64,000 nt of DNA from ZC4RG20 sp963782445 (GTDB taxonomy: Bacteria > Pseudomonadota > Gammaproteobacteria > Steroidobacterales > Rariloculaceae). Positions 54,397 to 64,000 of this stretch are shown one piece after another. The DNA lies in NCBI GenBank assembly GCA_963782445.1, contig CAWAJM010000001.1:4030001-4094000 (forward strand). The letters run 5' to 3'. The notes beneath the pieces were generated by a model. The model made no database searches and was not told the DNA's origin. It saw nothing but the letters and a program-made list of their open reading frames with translations. The position numbers and the translations under genes were made by a program. Within the stretch, counting starts at the first letter, position 1. Every line of letters begins with the position of its first letter.

Positions 54397-55089
54397 TCAG
54401 CCCTGCTGCTGCTGGCGCGGCGTCTCCTGCTGCTCCTGCTTCGCTTCCGCCATATCGAAGACCTCGCCGCGGAACACCCAGACCTTGACGCCGATGACGC
54501 CGTAGGTCGTCTTAGCTTCGGCCAGGCCGTAGTCGATGTCGGCCCGCAGCGTGTGCAGGGGCACACGCCCCTCGCGGTACTGCTCCGAGCGGGCGATCTC
54601 CGCGCCGTTCAAGCGACCGGATACCCTGACCTTCACGCCCTCGGCGCCAAGGCGCATCGTGTTCGTGACGGCGCGGCGCATGGCCCGCCGGAACTGCACG
54701 CGGCGCTCGAGCTGCTGCGCGATGCCCTCCGCCACGAGCTGCGCGTCGAGCTCGGGCTTACGAATTTCGGAGATGTTGAGCCGCACGTCGGGCAGCGGCA
54801 TGCCGAGCAGCCTCGCGACCTCGCCCCGCAGCTTCTCGATATCCTCACCCTTCTTGCCGATCACGATGCCGGGCCGGGCCGTGTGGATCGTGATGTTCGC
54901 CTTCTTGGCGGGCCGCTCGATGTGAATGCGGCTGACGGAAGCGTCCTTGAGCTTGCGCCGCAGGAACTCGCGCACGCGGTGATCCTGCTCGACGTAACCC
55001 GCGAAGCTCTGCGAGTCGGCGAACCACTTCGACGCCCACTCCTTCGTGATGCCTAAGCGGATGCCGACCGGATTGACCTTTTGACCCAT
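54397..55089 (-). CDS. rpsC: Ribosomal protein S3
   Basis: 230 codons. S3 lines the mRNA entry channel and has helicase-related activity with S4 and S5. It starts MGQKVNPVGIRLGITKEWAS. The KH domain GIVIGKKGEDIEKLRGEVAR is near residue 74, and the C-terminal half has EGVKVRVSGRLNGAEIARSE and REGRVPLHTLRADIDYG. The tail is Gln/Glu-rich (EAKQEQQETPRQQQQG). It lies 6 bases after rplV. Confidence 0.98.
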   Translation of the reverse strand: MGQKVNPVGIRLGITKEWASKWFADSQSFAGYVEQDHRVREFLRRKLKDASVSRIHIERPAKKANITIHTARPGIVIGKKGEDIEKLRGEVARLLGMPLPDVRLNISEIRKPELDAQLVAEGIAQQLERRVQFRRAMRRAVTNTMRLGAEGVKVRVSGRLNGAEIARSEQYREGRVPLHTLRADIDYGLAEAKTTYGVIGVKVWVFRGEVFDMAEAKQEQQETPRQQQQG

Positions 55090-55095
55090 AAGAAA

Positions 55096-55428
55096 TTACT
55101 CGTCCGCCACGCGGATGGTGATGTGGCTGTTGCGCTTGAGAATCCGGTTGCCCCGGCCCTTTGCCCGCGCTCGATAGCGCGTCAGCGACGGTGCGCCGTT
55201 GACTTCGACGATTGCGACCGTGAGCTCGTCGATGTCGGCGCCGTGATTGTGCTCGGCGTTGGCGATCGCGGATTCGAGCACTTTGTGCACGAACCGCGCT
55301 GCCTTCTTCGGGCTGAACCGCAAAATATCGATGGCCTGCGCCACCGACTTACCTCTGATTTGATCCGCGACGAGGCGGCATTTCTGCGGGGAAATGCGCG
55401 CGTATCGCAATGTGGCCGCAACGTGCAT
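55096..55428 (-). CDS. rplV: Ribosomal protein L22
   Basis: 110 codons, same as E. coli. L22 lines the exit tunnel and its loop is where macrolide resistance arises. Start MHVAATLRYARISPQKCRLV; KSVAQAIDILRFSPKKAARF and LESAIANAEHNHGADIDELT are conserved, as is PSLTRYRARAKGRGNRILKR for the tunnel loop and following strand. It starts 17 bases after rpsS. Confidence 0.98.
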   Translation of the reverse strand: MHVAATLRYARISPQKCRLVADQIRGKSVAQAIDILRFSPKKAARFVHKVLESAIANAEHNHGADIDELTVAIVEVNGAPSLTRYRARAKGRGNRILKRNSHITIRVADE

Positions 55429-55445
55429 CGAACCTTGCTCCGAAA

Positions 55446-55721
55446 TTACGACTTCGACTTCCGGTCGCCGGAATGCCCTTTGAAGGTCCTCGTGACCGCG
55501 AACTCGCCGAGCTTGTGGCCGACCATGTTCTCGGAGACCAGGATCGGAATGTGCTGGCGGCCGTTGTGAACCGCAATCGTGAGCCCGACCATGTCCGGCA
55601 GGACCATGGAGCGGCGCGACCAGGTCTTGATCGGCCGGCGGTCGTTTGCGGCCGACGCCTTCTCGACCTTCTTGAGCAGGTGCAGGTCGACGAACGGACC
55701 TTTCTTAATGGAACGTGGCAT
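55446..55721 (-). CDS. rpsS: Ribosomal protein S19
   Basis: 91 codons. S19 sits in the 30S head with S13 and contacts the 50S subunit. Start MPRSIKKGPFVDLHLLKKVE; KTWSRRSMVLPDMVGLTIAV, NGRQHIPILVSENMVGHKLG and EFAVTRTFKGHSGDRKSKS are all typical. It starts 9 bases after rplB, in the normal S10 order. Confidence 0.98.
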   Translation of the reverse strand: MPRSIKKGPFVDLHLLKKVEKASAANDRRPIKTWSRRSMVLPDMVGLTIAVHNGRQHIPILVSENMVGHKLGEFAVTRTFKGHSGDRKSKS

Positions 55722-55730
55722 ATTCGGTCT

Positions 55731-56558
55731 CTACTTCTGCTTCCGGCTGCGCACGATCATCGCCTTCGTGCGCTTGTTGTGGCGGGTCTTGTAGCCCTTC
55801 GTGGGCATGCCCCAGGGCGAAACCGGATGACGGCCGCCCGATGTGCGGCCCTCGCCGCCGCCGTGGGGGTGGTCGACAGGATTCATGGCCACACCGCGGA
55901 CCGTCGGGCGGACGCCGCGCCAGCGCTTCGCGCCGGCCTTGCCCAGCTTGCGCAGGCTGTGCTCGTCGTTGCCGACCTCGCCGACCGTCGCGCGGCAGCC
56001 GACGTGGACGCGGCGCATCTCGCCGGATCGCAGCCGCAGCGTCACGTAGGCGCCCTCGCGCGCGACGATCTGCACAGAGGCACCCGCGCTGCGGGCCAGC
56101 TGGCCGCCCTTGCCGGGTTTGAGCTCGACGCAGTGCACCTGCGTGCCGACCGGTATGCTCTTGAGCGGCAGGGCATTGCCGGGCTTGATCGGGGCGTCGC
56201 TGCCGGACAGGATCGGATCGCCGACCTTGAGCCGCTTCGGCGCGAGGATGTAACGACGCTCGCCGTCGGCGAAGACCACGAGCGCCAGGTGGGCGCTGCG
56301 GTTCGGATCGTACTCGAGGCGCTCGACGCGACCGGCGATCCCGTCCTTGTCGCGCTTGAAGTCGACGATACGATAGTGGCGCTTGTGCCCGCCGCCCTGA
56401 TGACGCGTCGTGACCCGGCCCTGGTTGTTGCGGCCGCCGCGCTTCGGCAGCGGCGCCGTCAGCGCCGCATGCGGCGCGCCGGTGTGCAGACCGTCACCGA
56501 CGACCCGGACCGTGAACCGCTGCCCCGCGGAGGTCGGTTTGAGCTTTTTCAAAGCCAC
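55731..56558 (-). CDS. rplB: Ribosomal protein L2
   Basis: 275 codons. L2 is needed for subunit association and supports the peptidyl transferase centre. The product starts MALKKLKPTSAGQRFTVRVV. RNNQGRVTTRHQGGGHKRHY near residue 42 and the C-terminal GVAMNPVDHPHGGGEGRTSG near residue 225, with the key histidine, are diagnostic. It lies 41 bases after rplW. Confidence 0.98.
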   Translation of the reverse strand: MALKKLKPTSAGQRFTVRVVGDGLHTGAPHAALTAPLPKRGGRNNQGRVTTRHQGGGHKRHYRIVDFKRDKDGIAGRVERLEYDPNRSAHLALVVFADGERRYILAPKRLKVGDPILSGSDAPIKPGNALPLKSIPVGTQVHCVELKPGKGGQLARSAGASVQIVAREGAYVTLRLRSGEMRRVHVGCRATVGEVGNDEHSLRKLGKAGAKRWRGVRPTVRGVAMNPVDHPHGGGEGRTSGGRHPVSPWGMPTKGYKTRHNKRTKAMIVRSRKQK

Positions 56559-56599
56559 TGTCTAAACCCTCTGCTCGTAAGACCTGTTCCGGCCGGAGA

Positions 56600-56914
56600 T
56601 CACTCCGGGCTCAGGAACTCGAGGTCGTAGCCCGGCGCGAGCCGGACGTAAGCCTTCTTCCAATCCGAACGCCGGCCGATGCGCTGACCGAAGCGCTTGA
56701 CCTTGCCCTGCACGCGCGTCGCGGCAACCCGCTCCACCTTGACGTCGAACAACAGCTCGACGGCGCGCTTGATTTCGTTCTTGGTCGCGTCCGGCCGCAC
56801 CTTGAATACGACCTGGCGGCTCTCGGCCGCGGCCGTGGTCTTCTCCGACACGTGCGGCCCGAGCAGCACACTCGCGAGCCGCTCCTGGCGGGCGATATCG
56901 TCCTTCGCGCTCAT
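56600..56914 (-). CDS. rplW: Ribosomal protein L23
   Basis: 104 codons, start at 56914 (MSAKDDIARQERLASVLLGP). L23 at the tunnel exit is the main docking site for trigger factor and SRP. GPHVSEKTTAAAESRQVVFK, ATKNEIKRAVELLFDVKVER and the KVKRFGQRIGRRSDWKKAYV loop are conserved. Its start overlaps the rplD stop by four bases (ATGA). Confidence 0.98.
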   Translation of the reverse strand: MSAKDDIARQERLASVLLGPHVSEKTTAAAESRQVVFKVRPDATKNEIKRAVELLFDVKVERVAATRVQGKVKRFGQRIGRRSDWKKAYVRLAPGYDLEFLSPE

Positions 56915-57522
56915 GCGAGCCGCTCCTCCAACATCTTGGCCGCCGCCGCCGTCATAACGACCTTCGCGGCACCGACGAGACTCACCGGGTCCACCTGCCG
57001 CGCCTCTGCCACCTCGACCTGCGGCAAGTTCCTCGCGCCGAGCCACAAGTTCGCGTCGAACGCCTCGACGACGACGAGCGCCCGCTGGGCCTCGAGCTCG
57101 AGCTCGCGCAGCCGGTTGCGGACTTCCTTCGTCTTGGCCTCCGGCACCGTGAAGCTCTCGACGAGCACGAGGCGCTCCTGGCGCAGCAGCTCCGAGAGCA
57201 CCGACCGCAGCGCGCCGCGGTACATCTTGCGGTTGACCTTCTGATCGAAATTGCGGGGCCGCGCCGCGAACGCGCGCCCGCCGCCGACCCAGATCGGGCT
57301 GCGGGAGGAGCCCGAGCGGGCCCGGCCCGTGCCCTTCTGGCGCCAGGGCTTGATGCCGCCGCCGCTGACCTCGGAGCGCGTTTTCTGCGCCTTGGTGCCG
57401 GCGCGCCCGGCCGCGAGGTAGGCCGTCACGACCTGATGGACGAGCGACTCGTTGAACGGCGCCCCGAAGGTACCGTCCGCGAGCTCGAGCGACTCGCCGT
57501 TTCCGTGCAGATTGACCTTCAT
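56911..57522 (-). CDS. rplD: Ribosomal protein L4
   Basis: 203 codons. L4 lines the exit tunnel and in E. coli represses the S10 operon through the leader upstream of rpsJ. The start is MKVNLHGNGESLELADGTFG. The tunnel loop has VSGGGIKPWRQKGTGRARSG, and RMYRGALRSVLSELLRQ-like NRKMYRGALRSVLSELLRQE follows. Here rpsJ sits just 21 bases after tuf, so an E. coli-like L4 leader has no place there. Confidence 0.98.
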   Translation of the reverse strand: MKVNLHGNGESLELADGTFGAPFNESLVHQVVTAYLAAGRAGTKAQKTRSEVSGGGIKPWRQKGTGRARSGSSRSPIWVGGGRAFAARPRNFDQKVNRKMYRGALRSVLSELLRQERLVLVESFTVPEAKTKEVRNRLRELELEAQRALVVVEAFDANLWLGARNLPQVEVAEARQVDPVSLVGAAKVVMTAAAAKMLEERLA

Positions 57523-57525
57523 GAC

Positions 57526-58185
57526 CTAACCTTGCGACGCCTGACGGCCGCCCTTCGCGGCCGGCCGCACCAGGACGCGGCCCGTGGCCGCGCCGGGGAC
57601 GGCGCCCTTGACCAACAACAAATTGCGCTTGGCATCGACGCGCACGACCTCGAGATTCGACGTGGTCGACCGGACGTTGCCGAGCTGCCCGGACATCTTC
57701 TTGCCGGGAAACACACGGCCCGGCGACTGGTTCTGGCCGATCGAGCCCGGGGCGCGATGCGAGACCGAGTTGCCGTGCGTCGCGTCCTGAGTGCGGAAAT
57801 TGTGCCGCTTGACCGTGCCGGCGTAGCCCTTGCCCTTCGAAGTGCCCGTCACGTCGACGAGCTGGCCGTCCGCGAACACGTCGACGCGGATCTCCGCTCC
57901 GGGGGCGAGATCCTCGCCCTCGCCGCTGTCGAGGCGAAACTCGAAGAGACCTTCGCCGGCCTCGACCTTGGCGCCCGCGAAATGGCCGGCCTGGGCCTTG
58001 GCGAGCTTGTCCGGCCGGCGCTGGCCGACCGTGACCTGCACGGCACGGTAACCGTCGCGCTCGGGCGTGCGCAGCATCGTGACGCGATTAGGCAGGACCT
58101 CGATGACGGTGACGGGGATGGAATCCCCAGCCTCCGTAAAAACACGGGTCATGCCGCATTTGCGGCCGACGAGACCGATTGGCAT
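57526..58185 (-). CDS. rplC: Ribosomal protein L3
   Basis: 219 codons, start at 58185 (MPIGLVGRKCGMTRVFTEAG) with AGGAAGG upstream; an earlier in-frame start adds eight unconserved residues. L3 begins 50S assembly and reaches toward the peptidyl transferase centre. GSIGQNQSPGRVFPGKKMSG near residue 148 holds the glutamine methylated by PrmB in relatives. It is separated from rpsJ by 302 bases that include a family B repeat, which is unusual for this operon. Confidence 0.98.
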   Translation of the reverse strand: MPIGLVGRKCGMTRVFTEAGDSIPVTVIEVLPNRVTMLRTPERDGYRAVQVTVGQRRPDKLAKAQAGHFAGAKVEAGEGLFEFRLDSGEGEDLAPGAEIRVDVFADGQLVDVTGTSKGKGYAGTVKRHNFRTQDATHGNSVSHRAPGSIGQNQSPGRVFPGKKMSGQLGNVRSTTSNLEVVRVDAKRNLLLVKGAVPGAATGRVLVRPAAKGGRQASQG

Positions 58186-58337
58186 TTGTACCTTCCTCTG
58201 TATCCACACCGACCGCTTGGTTACTTCATGGGCGGCCAGCGCTTAAGCCAGCACGTCGCTCTGCGCGCTGGCACCTGGAGAGCGTTTCGGCCCGGGAGGC
58301 GCTTTGCACGCCCCAAGCGGCCGAGAAGCAGCCCATT

Positions 58338-58366
58338 ATTGTATCAAGCAGAGCGTCCGGTAAAAA
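58338..58366 (-). promoter_or_regulatory. Candidate promoter for rplC and distal S10 operon
   Basis: On the minus strand TTTTTA (58366 to 58361), a 17-base spacer and TACAAT (58343 to 58338) form a plausible sigma-70 promoter. The -35 hexamer comes from the T run of the repeat half-site. Transcription would give a leader of about 145 bases before rplC. Confidence 0.4.
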
Positions 58367-58483
58367 GGGGTCAGAGCCCTTTTTACCGGTTGCCGCTCGC
58401 GCGGCGGTGTTCGTCGTGGCCGCCGTGCGATGCTCGCGCCGCGGCTCCGTTCGGGCAAAAAAGGGCTCTGACCCCTCTTTACC
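58357..58483. repeat. Family B inverted half-sites inside S10 operon
   Basis: The left half (58357-58389) is CCGGTAAAAAGGGGTCAGAG followed by CCCTTTTTACCGG. The right half (58455-58483) is its imperfect complement. The spacer is 65 bases. Each half forms its own hairpin. Confidence 0.85.
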
Positions 58484-58487
58484 TTAC

Positions 58488-58802
58488 CTACTGCAGCTTG
58501 ATCTGCACGTCGACCCCGGCCGGCAGCTCGAGCTTCATGAGCGCGTCCACCGTCTTGTCCGTGGGGTCGACGATATCCATGAGACGTTTGTGCGTCAGGA
58601 GCTCGTACTGATCGCGGGCGTCCTTGTTCACGTGCGGCGAGATCAGCACGGTGTAACGCTCGATCTTCGTGGGCAGCGGCACGGGACCGCGGACCGTGGC
58701 CCCCGTGCGTTTGGCCGTCTCGACGATCTCCCGGGCCGACTTGTCGATCAGGCGATGATCGAACGCCTTGAGCCTGATCCGGATGTTCTGGTTCGTAGCC
58801 AT
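58488..58802 (-). CDS. rpsJ: Ribosomal protein S10
   Basis: 104 codons. S10 is part of the 30S head and, as NusE, pairs with NusB in antitermination. The start is MATNQNIRIRLKAFDHRLID, and VRGPVPLPTKIERYTVLISP and HKRLMDIVDPTDKTVDALMK are diagnostic. It follows tuf by 21 bases, so it is likely read from the str operon, and a repeat-bearing gap follows before rplC. Confidence 0.98.
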   Translation of the reverse strand: MATNQNIRIRLKAFDHRLIDKSAREIVETAKRTGATVRGPVPLPTKIERYTVLISPHVNKDARDQYELLTHKRLMDIVDPTDKTVDALMKLELPAGVDVQIKLQ

Positions 58803-58823
58803 GTGTTCGTCCCGGGCGCCTCG

Positions 58824-60014
<1,191 letters not shown>

Positions 60015-60051
60015 GACTCGCTACCTCTTCCTGTTCTCTTCCGGCCCGCGG

Positions 60052-62148
<2,097 letters not shown>

Positions 62149-62170
62149 GAATTTGCCTCGAATCCATTGC

Positions 62171-62650
62171 TCACCAACGGTAATGGGCGAAGGCTCTGTT
62201 GGCTTCGGCCATCCGATGGGTGTCTTCACGTTTCTTCACTGCCGCGCCGCGGTTCTCGGCGGCGTCCATGAGCTCATGCGCGAGCCGAAGCGCCATGGTC
62301 TTCTCCGAGCGCTTGCGCGCGGCGTCGATGGCCCAGCGCATGGCCAGCGTCTCGCGCCGCGTCGACCGGACCTCGACCGGGACCTGATAGGTCGCTCCGC
62401 CGACGCGCCGGGACTTGACCTCGACGGAGGGCTTGATGTTGTCGAGCGCCTGGCCGAGCAGCTCCAGCGCACGCTCCGGGTCCTTCGTGGCTCGCTCGGA
62501 AATCCGGTCCAGCGCACCGTAGACGATACGCTCGGCCACGGACTTCTTACCGCTGCGCATGACCATGTTGATGAACTTGGCCAGCATGTCGTTCCCGTAC
62601 TTCGGGTCCGGAAGGACCTGCCGGCGCGGGGCCTGATTGCGTCTCGACAT
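62171..62650 (-). CDS. rpsG: Ribosomal protein S7
   Basis: 159 codons. S7 organises the 30S head and the exit region of mRNA. It starts MSRRNQAPRRQVLPDPKYGN; MVMRSGKKSVAERIVYGALD, GGATYQVPVEVRSTRRETLA and KKREDTHRMAEANRAFAHYRW-like end are typical. In E. coli S7 represses the str operon by binding between rpsL and rpsG. Here that interval is over 350 bases and holds a small gene and a repeat, so the E. coli target is likely lost or moved. Confidence 0.98.
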   Translation of the reverse strand: MSRRNQAPRRQVLPDPKYGNDMLAKFINMVMRSGKKSVAERIVYGALDRISERATKDPERALELLGQALDNIKPSVEVKSRRVGGATYQVPVEVRSTRRETLAMRWAIDAARKRSEKTMALRLAHELMDAAENRGAAVKKREDTHRMAEANRAFAHYRW

Positions 62651-62674
62651 CGAATGCTTCCTGAAGAATGAGAT

Positions 62675-62762
62675 GAAAAGGGGTCAGAGCCCTTTTTTTC
62701 CCAGAGTGAGTCCAACACCGGGTTCGTCGTTCGAAAAAAGGGCTCTGACCCCATTTTTGTCG
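62675..62762. repeat. Family B inverted half-sites inside str operon
   Basis: The left half (62675-62700) has AAAAGGGGTCAGAGCCCTTT and the right half (62732-62762) is its near-complement, around a 31-base spacer. It sits just upstream of rpsG on the coding strand and overlaps the 3' end of the small open frame at 62684-62995. Confidence 0.85.
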
Positions 62763-62995
62763 CGAAAGTCTGCCATCGAGACGAGCCGGCCCGTGCCGTC
62801 CTCCCGGACGCCGCGGGCCGCGTCCTCATGGACACGAAGCGCATCGCCGAGTTCACCGACACGCGCGTCTTCCTCGCCGCCGTCCGCCGCCGCGGCGGGC
62901 CGCGCCCGCAGCCCTTTGCGCGCCACCATGAGCGCCCCGAGGCCGGGCTGCACGGCGTTCCAGGCGACGAGCGTGCGGCGGTACTTCGGCGACAT
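62684..62995 (-). CDS. Hypothetical protein between rpsL and rpsG
   Basis: 103 codons, beginning MSPKYRRTLVAWNAVQPGLG, 6 bases after the rpsL stop with an AAGGG in the rpsL tail as a possible ribosome site. Third positions are strongly GC, like real genes here. The last 26 codons and the stop are supplied by the family B repeat, so the native end is gone or was never there. I do not recognise the product; it has no membrane helix or obvious motif. It may be a remnant of an inserted or decayed gene. Confidence 0.4.
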   Translation of the reverse strand: MSPKYRRTLVAWNAVQPGLGALMVARKGLRARPAAAADGGEEDARVGELGDALRVHEDAARGVREDGTGRLVSMADFRDKNGVRALFSNDEPGVGLTLGKKGL

Positions 62996-63001
62996 CGGCG
63001 T

Positions 63002-63376
63002 CTAGCCCTTGGGCCGCTTGGCGCCGTACTTCGAGCGCCCCTTGCGGCGATCGCCGACGCCCGCGCAATCCAGCGTGCCGCGAACGACGTGGTAGCGCAC
63101 GCCCGGCAGGTCCTTGACGCGGCCGCCGCGGATCAGCACGACCGAGTGTTCCTGCAGGTTGTGGCCCTCGCCGCCGATGTAGCTCGTGACCTCGAAGCCG
63201 TTCGTGAGCCGAACGCGCGCCACCTTGCGCATGGCCGAGTTCGGCTTCTTCGGCGTCGTCGTGTAGACGCGCGTGCAAACGCCGCGCCGCTGCGGCGACG
63301 CGCCGAGCGCGGGGACGCTGCTCTTCGGCTTTTTCGTCGAGCGGGGCTTACGCACCAGTTGGTTCGTCGTCGCCAT
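63002..63376 (-). CDS. rpsL: Ribosomal protein S12
   Basis: 124 codons from ATG at 63376 (MATTNQLVRKPRSTKKPKSS). S12 controls decoding accuracy at the A site. PKKPNSAMRKVARVRLTNGF holds the loop with the lysine altered in streptomycin-resistant strains, and HSVVLIRGGRVKDLPGVRYH holds the methylthiolated aspartate. The end is GRSKYGAKRPKG. It is the first gene of the str operon, 212 bases after the rpoC stop. Confidence 0.98.
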   Translation of the reverse strand: MATTNQLVRKPRSTKKPKSSVPALGASPQRRGVCTRVYTTTPKKPNSAMRKVARVRLTNGFEVTSYIGGEGHNLQEHSVVLIRGGRVKDLPGVRYHVVRGTLDCAGVGDRRKGRSKYGAKRPKG

Positions 63377-63493
63377 TAAAATCGTTCCCAAAACATAAAA
63401 GTGCGGCGAAACAAAAGCCCGCTGCCGAGGTTGTCGGCATCCGGGCCAGTGGAAATCCCTACGGTAGCGGAACGGCCGCGGGACTCTCTTTGT

Positions 63494-63516
63494 GCGCCGC
63501 CTCGTCTAAGCGGCGC
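63494..63516 (-). promoter_or_regulatory. Stem-loop in str-operon leader
   Basis: GCGCCGC (63494-63500) and GCGGCGC (63510-63516) form a perfect 7-base-pair stem with a 9-base loop. It lies about 8 bases after the predicted transcription start, at the very 5' end of the str message. Confidence 0.5.
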
Positions 63517-63530
63517 CGAGCGAGCCGGAA

Positions 63531-63559
63531 ATTCTAGGGTCGGCGTCCGTCCGCGTCAA
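63531..63559 (-). promoter_or_regulatory. str-operon sigma-70 promoter
   Basis: On the minus strand TTGACG (63559 to 63554), a 17-base spacer and TAGAAT (63536 to 63531) match the sigma-70 consensus closely. Transcription would begin near 63524, giving a leader of about 150 bases before rpsL. Confidence 0.75.
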
Positions 63560-63571
63560 CAAACGGACGCC
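63542..63571 (-). terminator. Hairpin after rpoC, overlapping str promoter
   Basis: GGCGTCCGT (63542-63550) and ACGGACGCC (63563-63571) form a 9-base-pair stem with a 12-base loop. It lies 17 bases beyond the rpoC stop. No run of T follows on the minus strand, so a factor-independent stop would be weak. The promoter -35 box lies in the loop. Confidence 0.5.
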
Positions 63572-63588
63572 GGCCCCCTTCCCAGCGC

Positions 63589-64000
63589 CTAGTCCTCGTC
63601 GGTGTCCGCGCCTTCTCCGGCCGGCTCGAACTCCTCCGCGTCGTTCGCCGTGACCTCCTGCTCGGCCTCGTCCGCGCCGACTTCCGCATCCGAGGCGGCC
63701 TCGGCCTCGAGCTCGGAGTCGCTCTCGGTCTCGACGGCCGTTGCCGTCCGCGCGTGCGGCTCCTCGGCCTCCGCGGTCGGCGCGCCGGCCGCGGCCCGCG
63801 TGCTCGCCTCGAGTCCCCGGAGCTCGTCGGAGAGGATCTCCTCCTGCGTGCGCCGCCGATCCTCGTGGTGGGCGTAGCCCGTGCCGGCGGGGATCAGGCG
63901 GCCGACGATGACGTTCTCCTTGAGGCCGCGCAGGTCATCCTGCATGCCGCGCACGGCCGCCTCCGTCAGCACCCGGGTCGTCTCCTGGAAGGAGGCGGCC
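63589..64000 (-). CDS. rpoC: RNA polymerase beta-prime subunit, C-terminal end
   Basis: Only the last 137 codons are in the window and the gene continues beyond base 64000. The visible part starts in the conserved SFQETTRVLTEAAVRGMQDD segment, then LRGLKENVIVGRLIPAGTGY, the usual C-terminal block of beta-prime. After AHHEDRRRTQEE comes an acidic, Ala-rich tail of about 85 residues ending GADTDED, longer than in E. coli and probably disordered. The stop is followed by a hairpin and the str promoter. Confidence 0.96.
   Translation of the reverse strand, partial: AASFQETTRVLTEAAVRGMQDDLRGLKENVIVGRLIPAGTGYAHHEDRRRTQEEILSDELRGLEASTRAAAGAPTAEAEEPHARTATAVETESDSELEAEAASDAEVGADEAEQEVTANDAEEFEPAGEGADTDED

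Larger units (their letters stand above)
58186..58487. other. Insertion-like gap between rpsJ and rplC
   Basis: 302 gene-free bases in the S10 operon. They hold the family B repeat (58357-58483), a candidate minus-strand promoter beside it, and a leader that could form a small GCCAGC/GCTGGC hairpin on the rplC side. I see no coding sequence here. Confidence 0.6.

Overview
This is a high-GC chromosomal window from a gammaproteobacterium. The evidence is the set of gammaproteobacterial gene neighbourhoods: cysS/yidD/holA/nadD/rsfS/rlmH/maf/rng/yhdP/nit/tldD, miaB/ybeZ/ybeY/corC/lnt, leuS beside lptE, purEK, and a full str-S10-spc-alpha ribosomal superoperon. I cannot name a genus. A class GN sortase with its VIT/VWA target is typical of marine or environmental proteobacteria. 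I saw no tRNA, rRNA, CRISPR array, prophage or transposase gene.

Layout: 1-5.3 kb holds the end of a YihY-family membrane protein, pmbA (minus strand), purE-purK and an AAA ATPase fused to an FHA domain. 5.3-6.0 kb holds three small minus-strand genes. 6.5-19.6 kb is one long minus-strand run, read from cysS down to tldD, with many genes overlapping by 1-4 bases. 19.6-24.3 kb holds hisI (plus), an HExxH protein and lptE (minus), and leuS (plus). 24.3-29.6 kb is the miaB to lnt operon. 29.8-33.9 kb holds ssb and uvrA (divergent) and a VOC-fold protein. 34.1-37.3 kb is a catabolic-looking trio of transporter, dehydrogenase and CMD-family enzyme. 37.4-40.0 kb is the sortase pair, 40.0-41.8 kb yfaZ-like and trpS, and 41.9-44.7 kb pepQ, an ICMT-like methyltransferase and a lipopolysaccharide-kinase-like protein. 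45.1-64.0 kb is the ribosomal protein superoperon on the minus strand, from the 3' end of rpoC through rpsL, rpsG, fusA, tuf and rpsJ to rpoA and rplQ.

The genes are mostly housekeeping: translation, ribosome maturation (YbeY, RsfS, RlmH, RNase G), lipoprotein and outer-membrane assembly (Lnt, LptE, YhdP), DNA replication and repair (HolA, SSB, UvrA), and purine, histidine and NAD synthesis.

The least ordinary content is two families of dispersed inverted repeats. Family A has five copies of a nested palindrome. Its outer arms differ in sequence between copies but stay complementary within each copy, and three full copies plus a solitary arm lie at convergent gene junctions. A terminal motif (called C here) flanks some copies. 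Family B is a pair of inverted half-sites built on AAAAGGGGTCAGAGCCC, found five times. Two of the five copies split ribosomal operons (rpsJ/rplC and rpsL/rpsG), and one supplies the last codons and stop of lnt.
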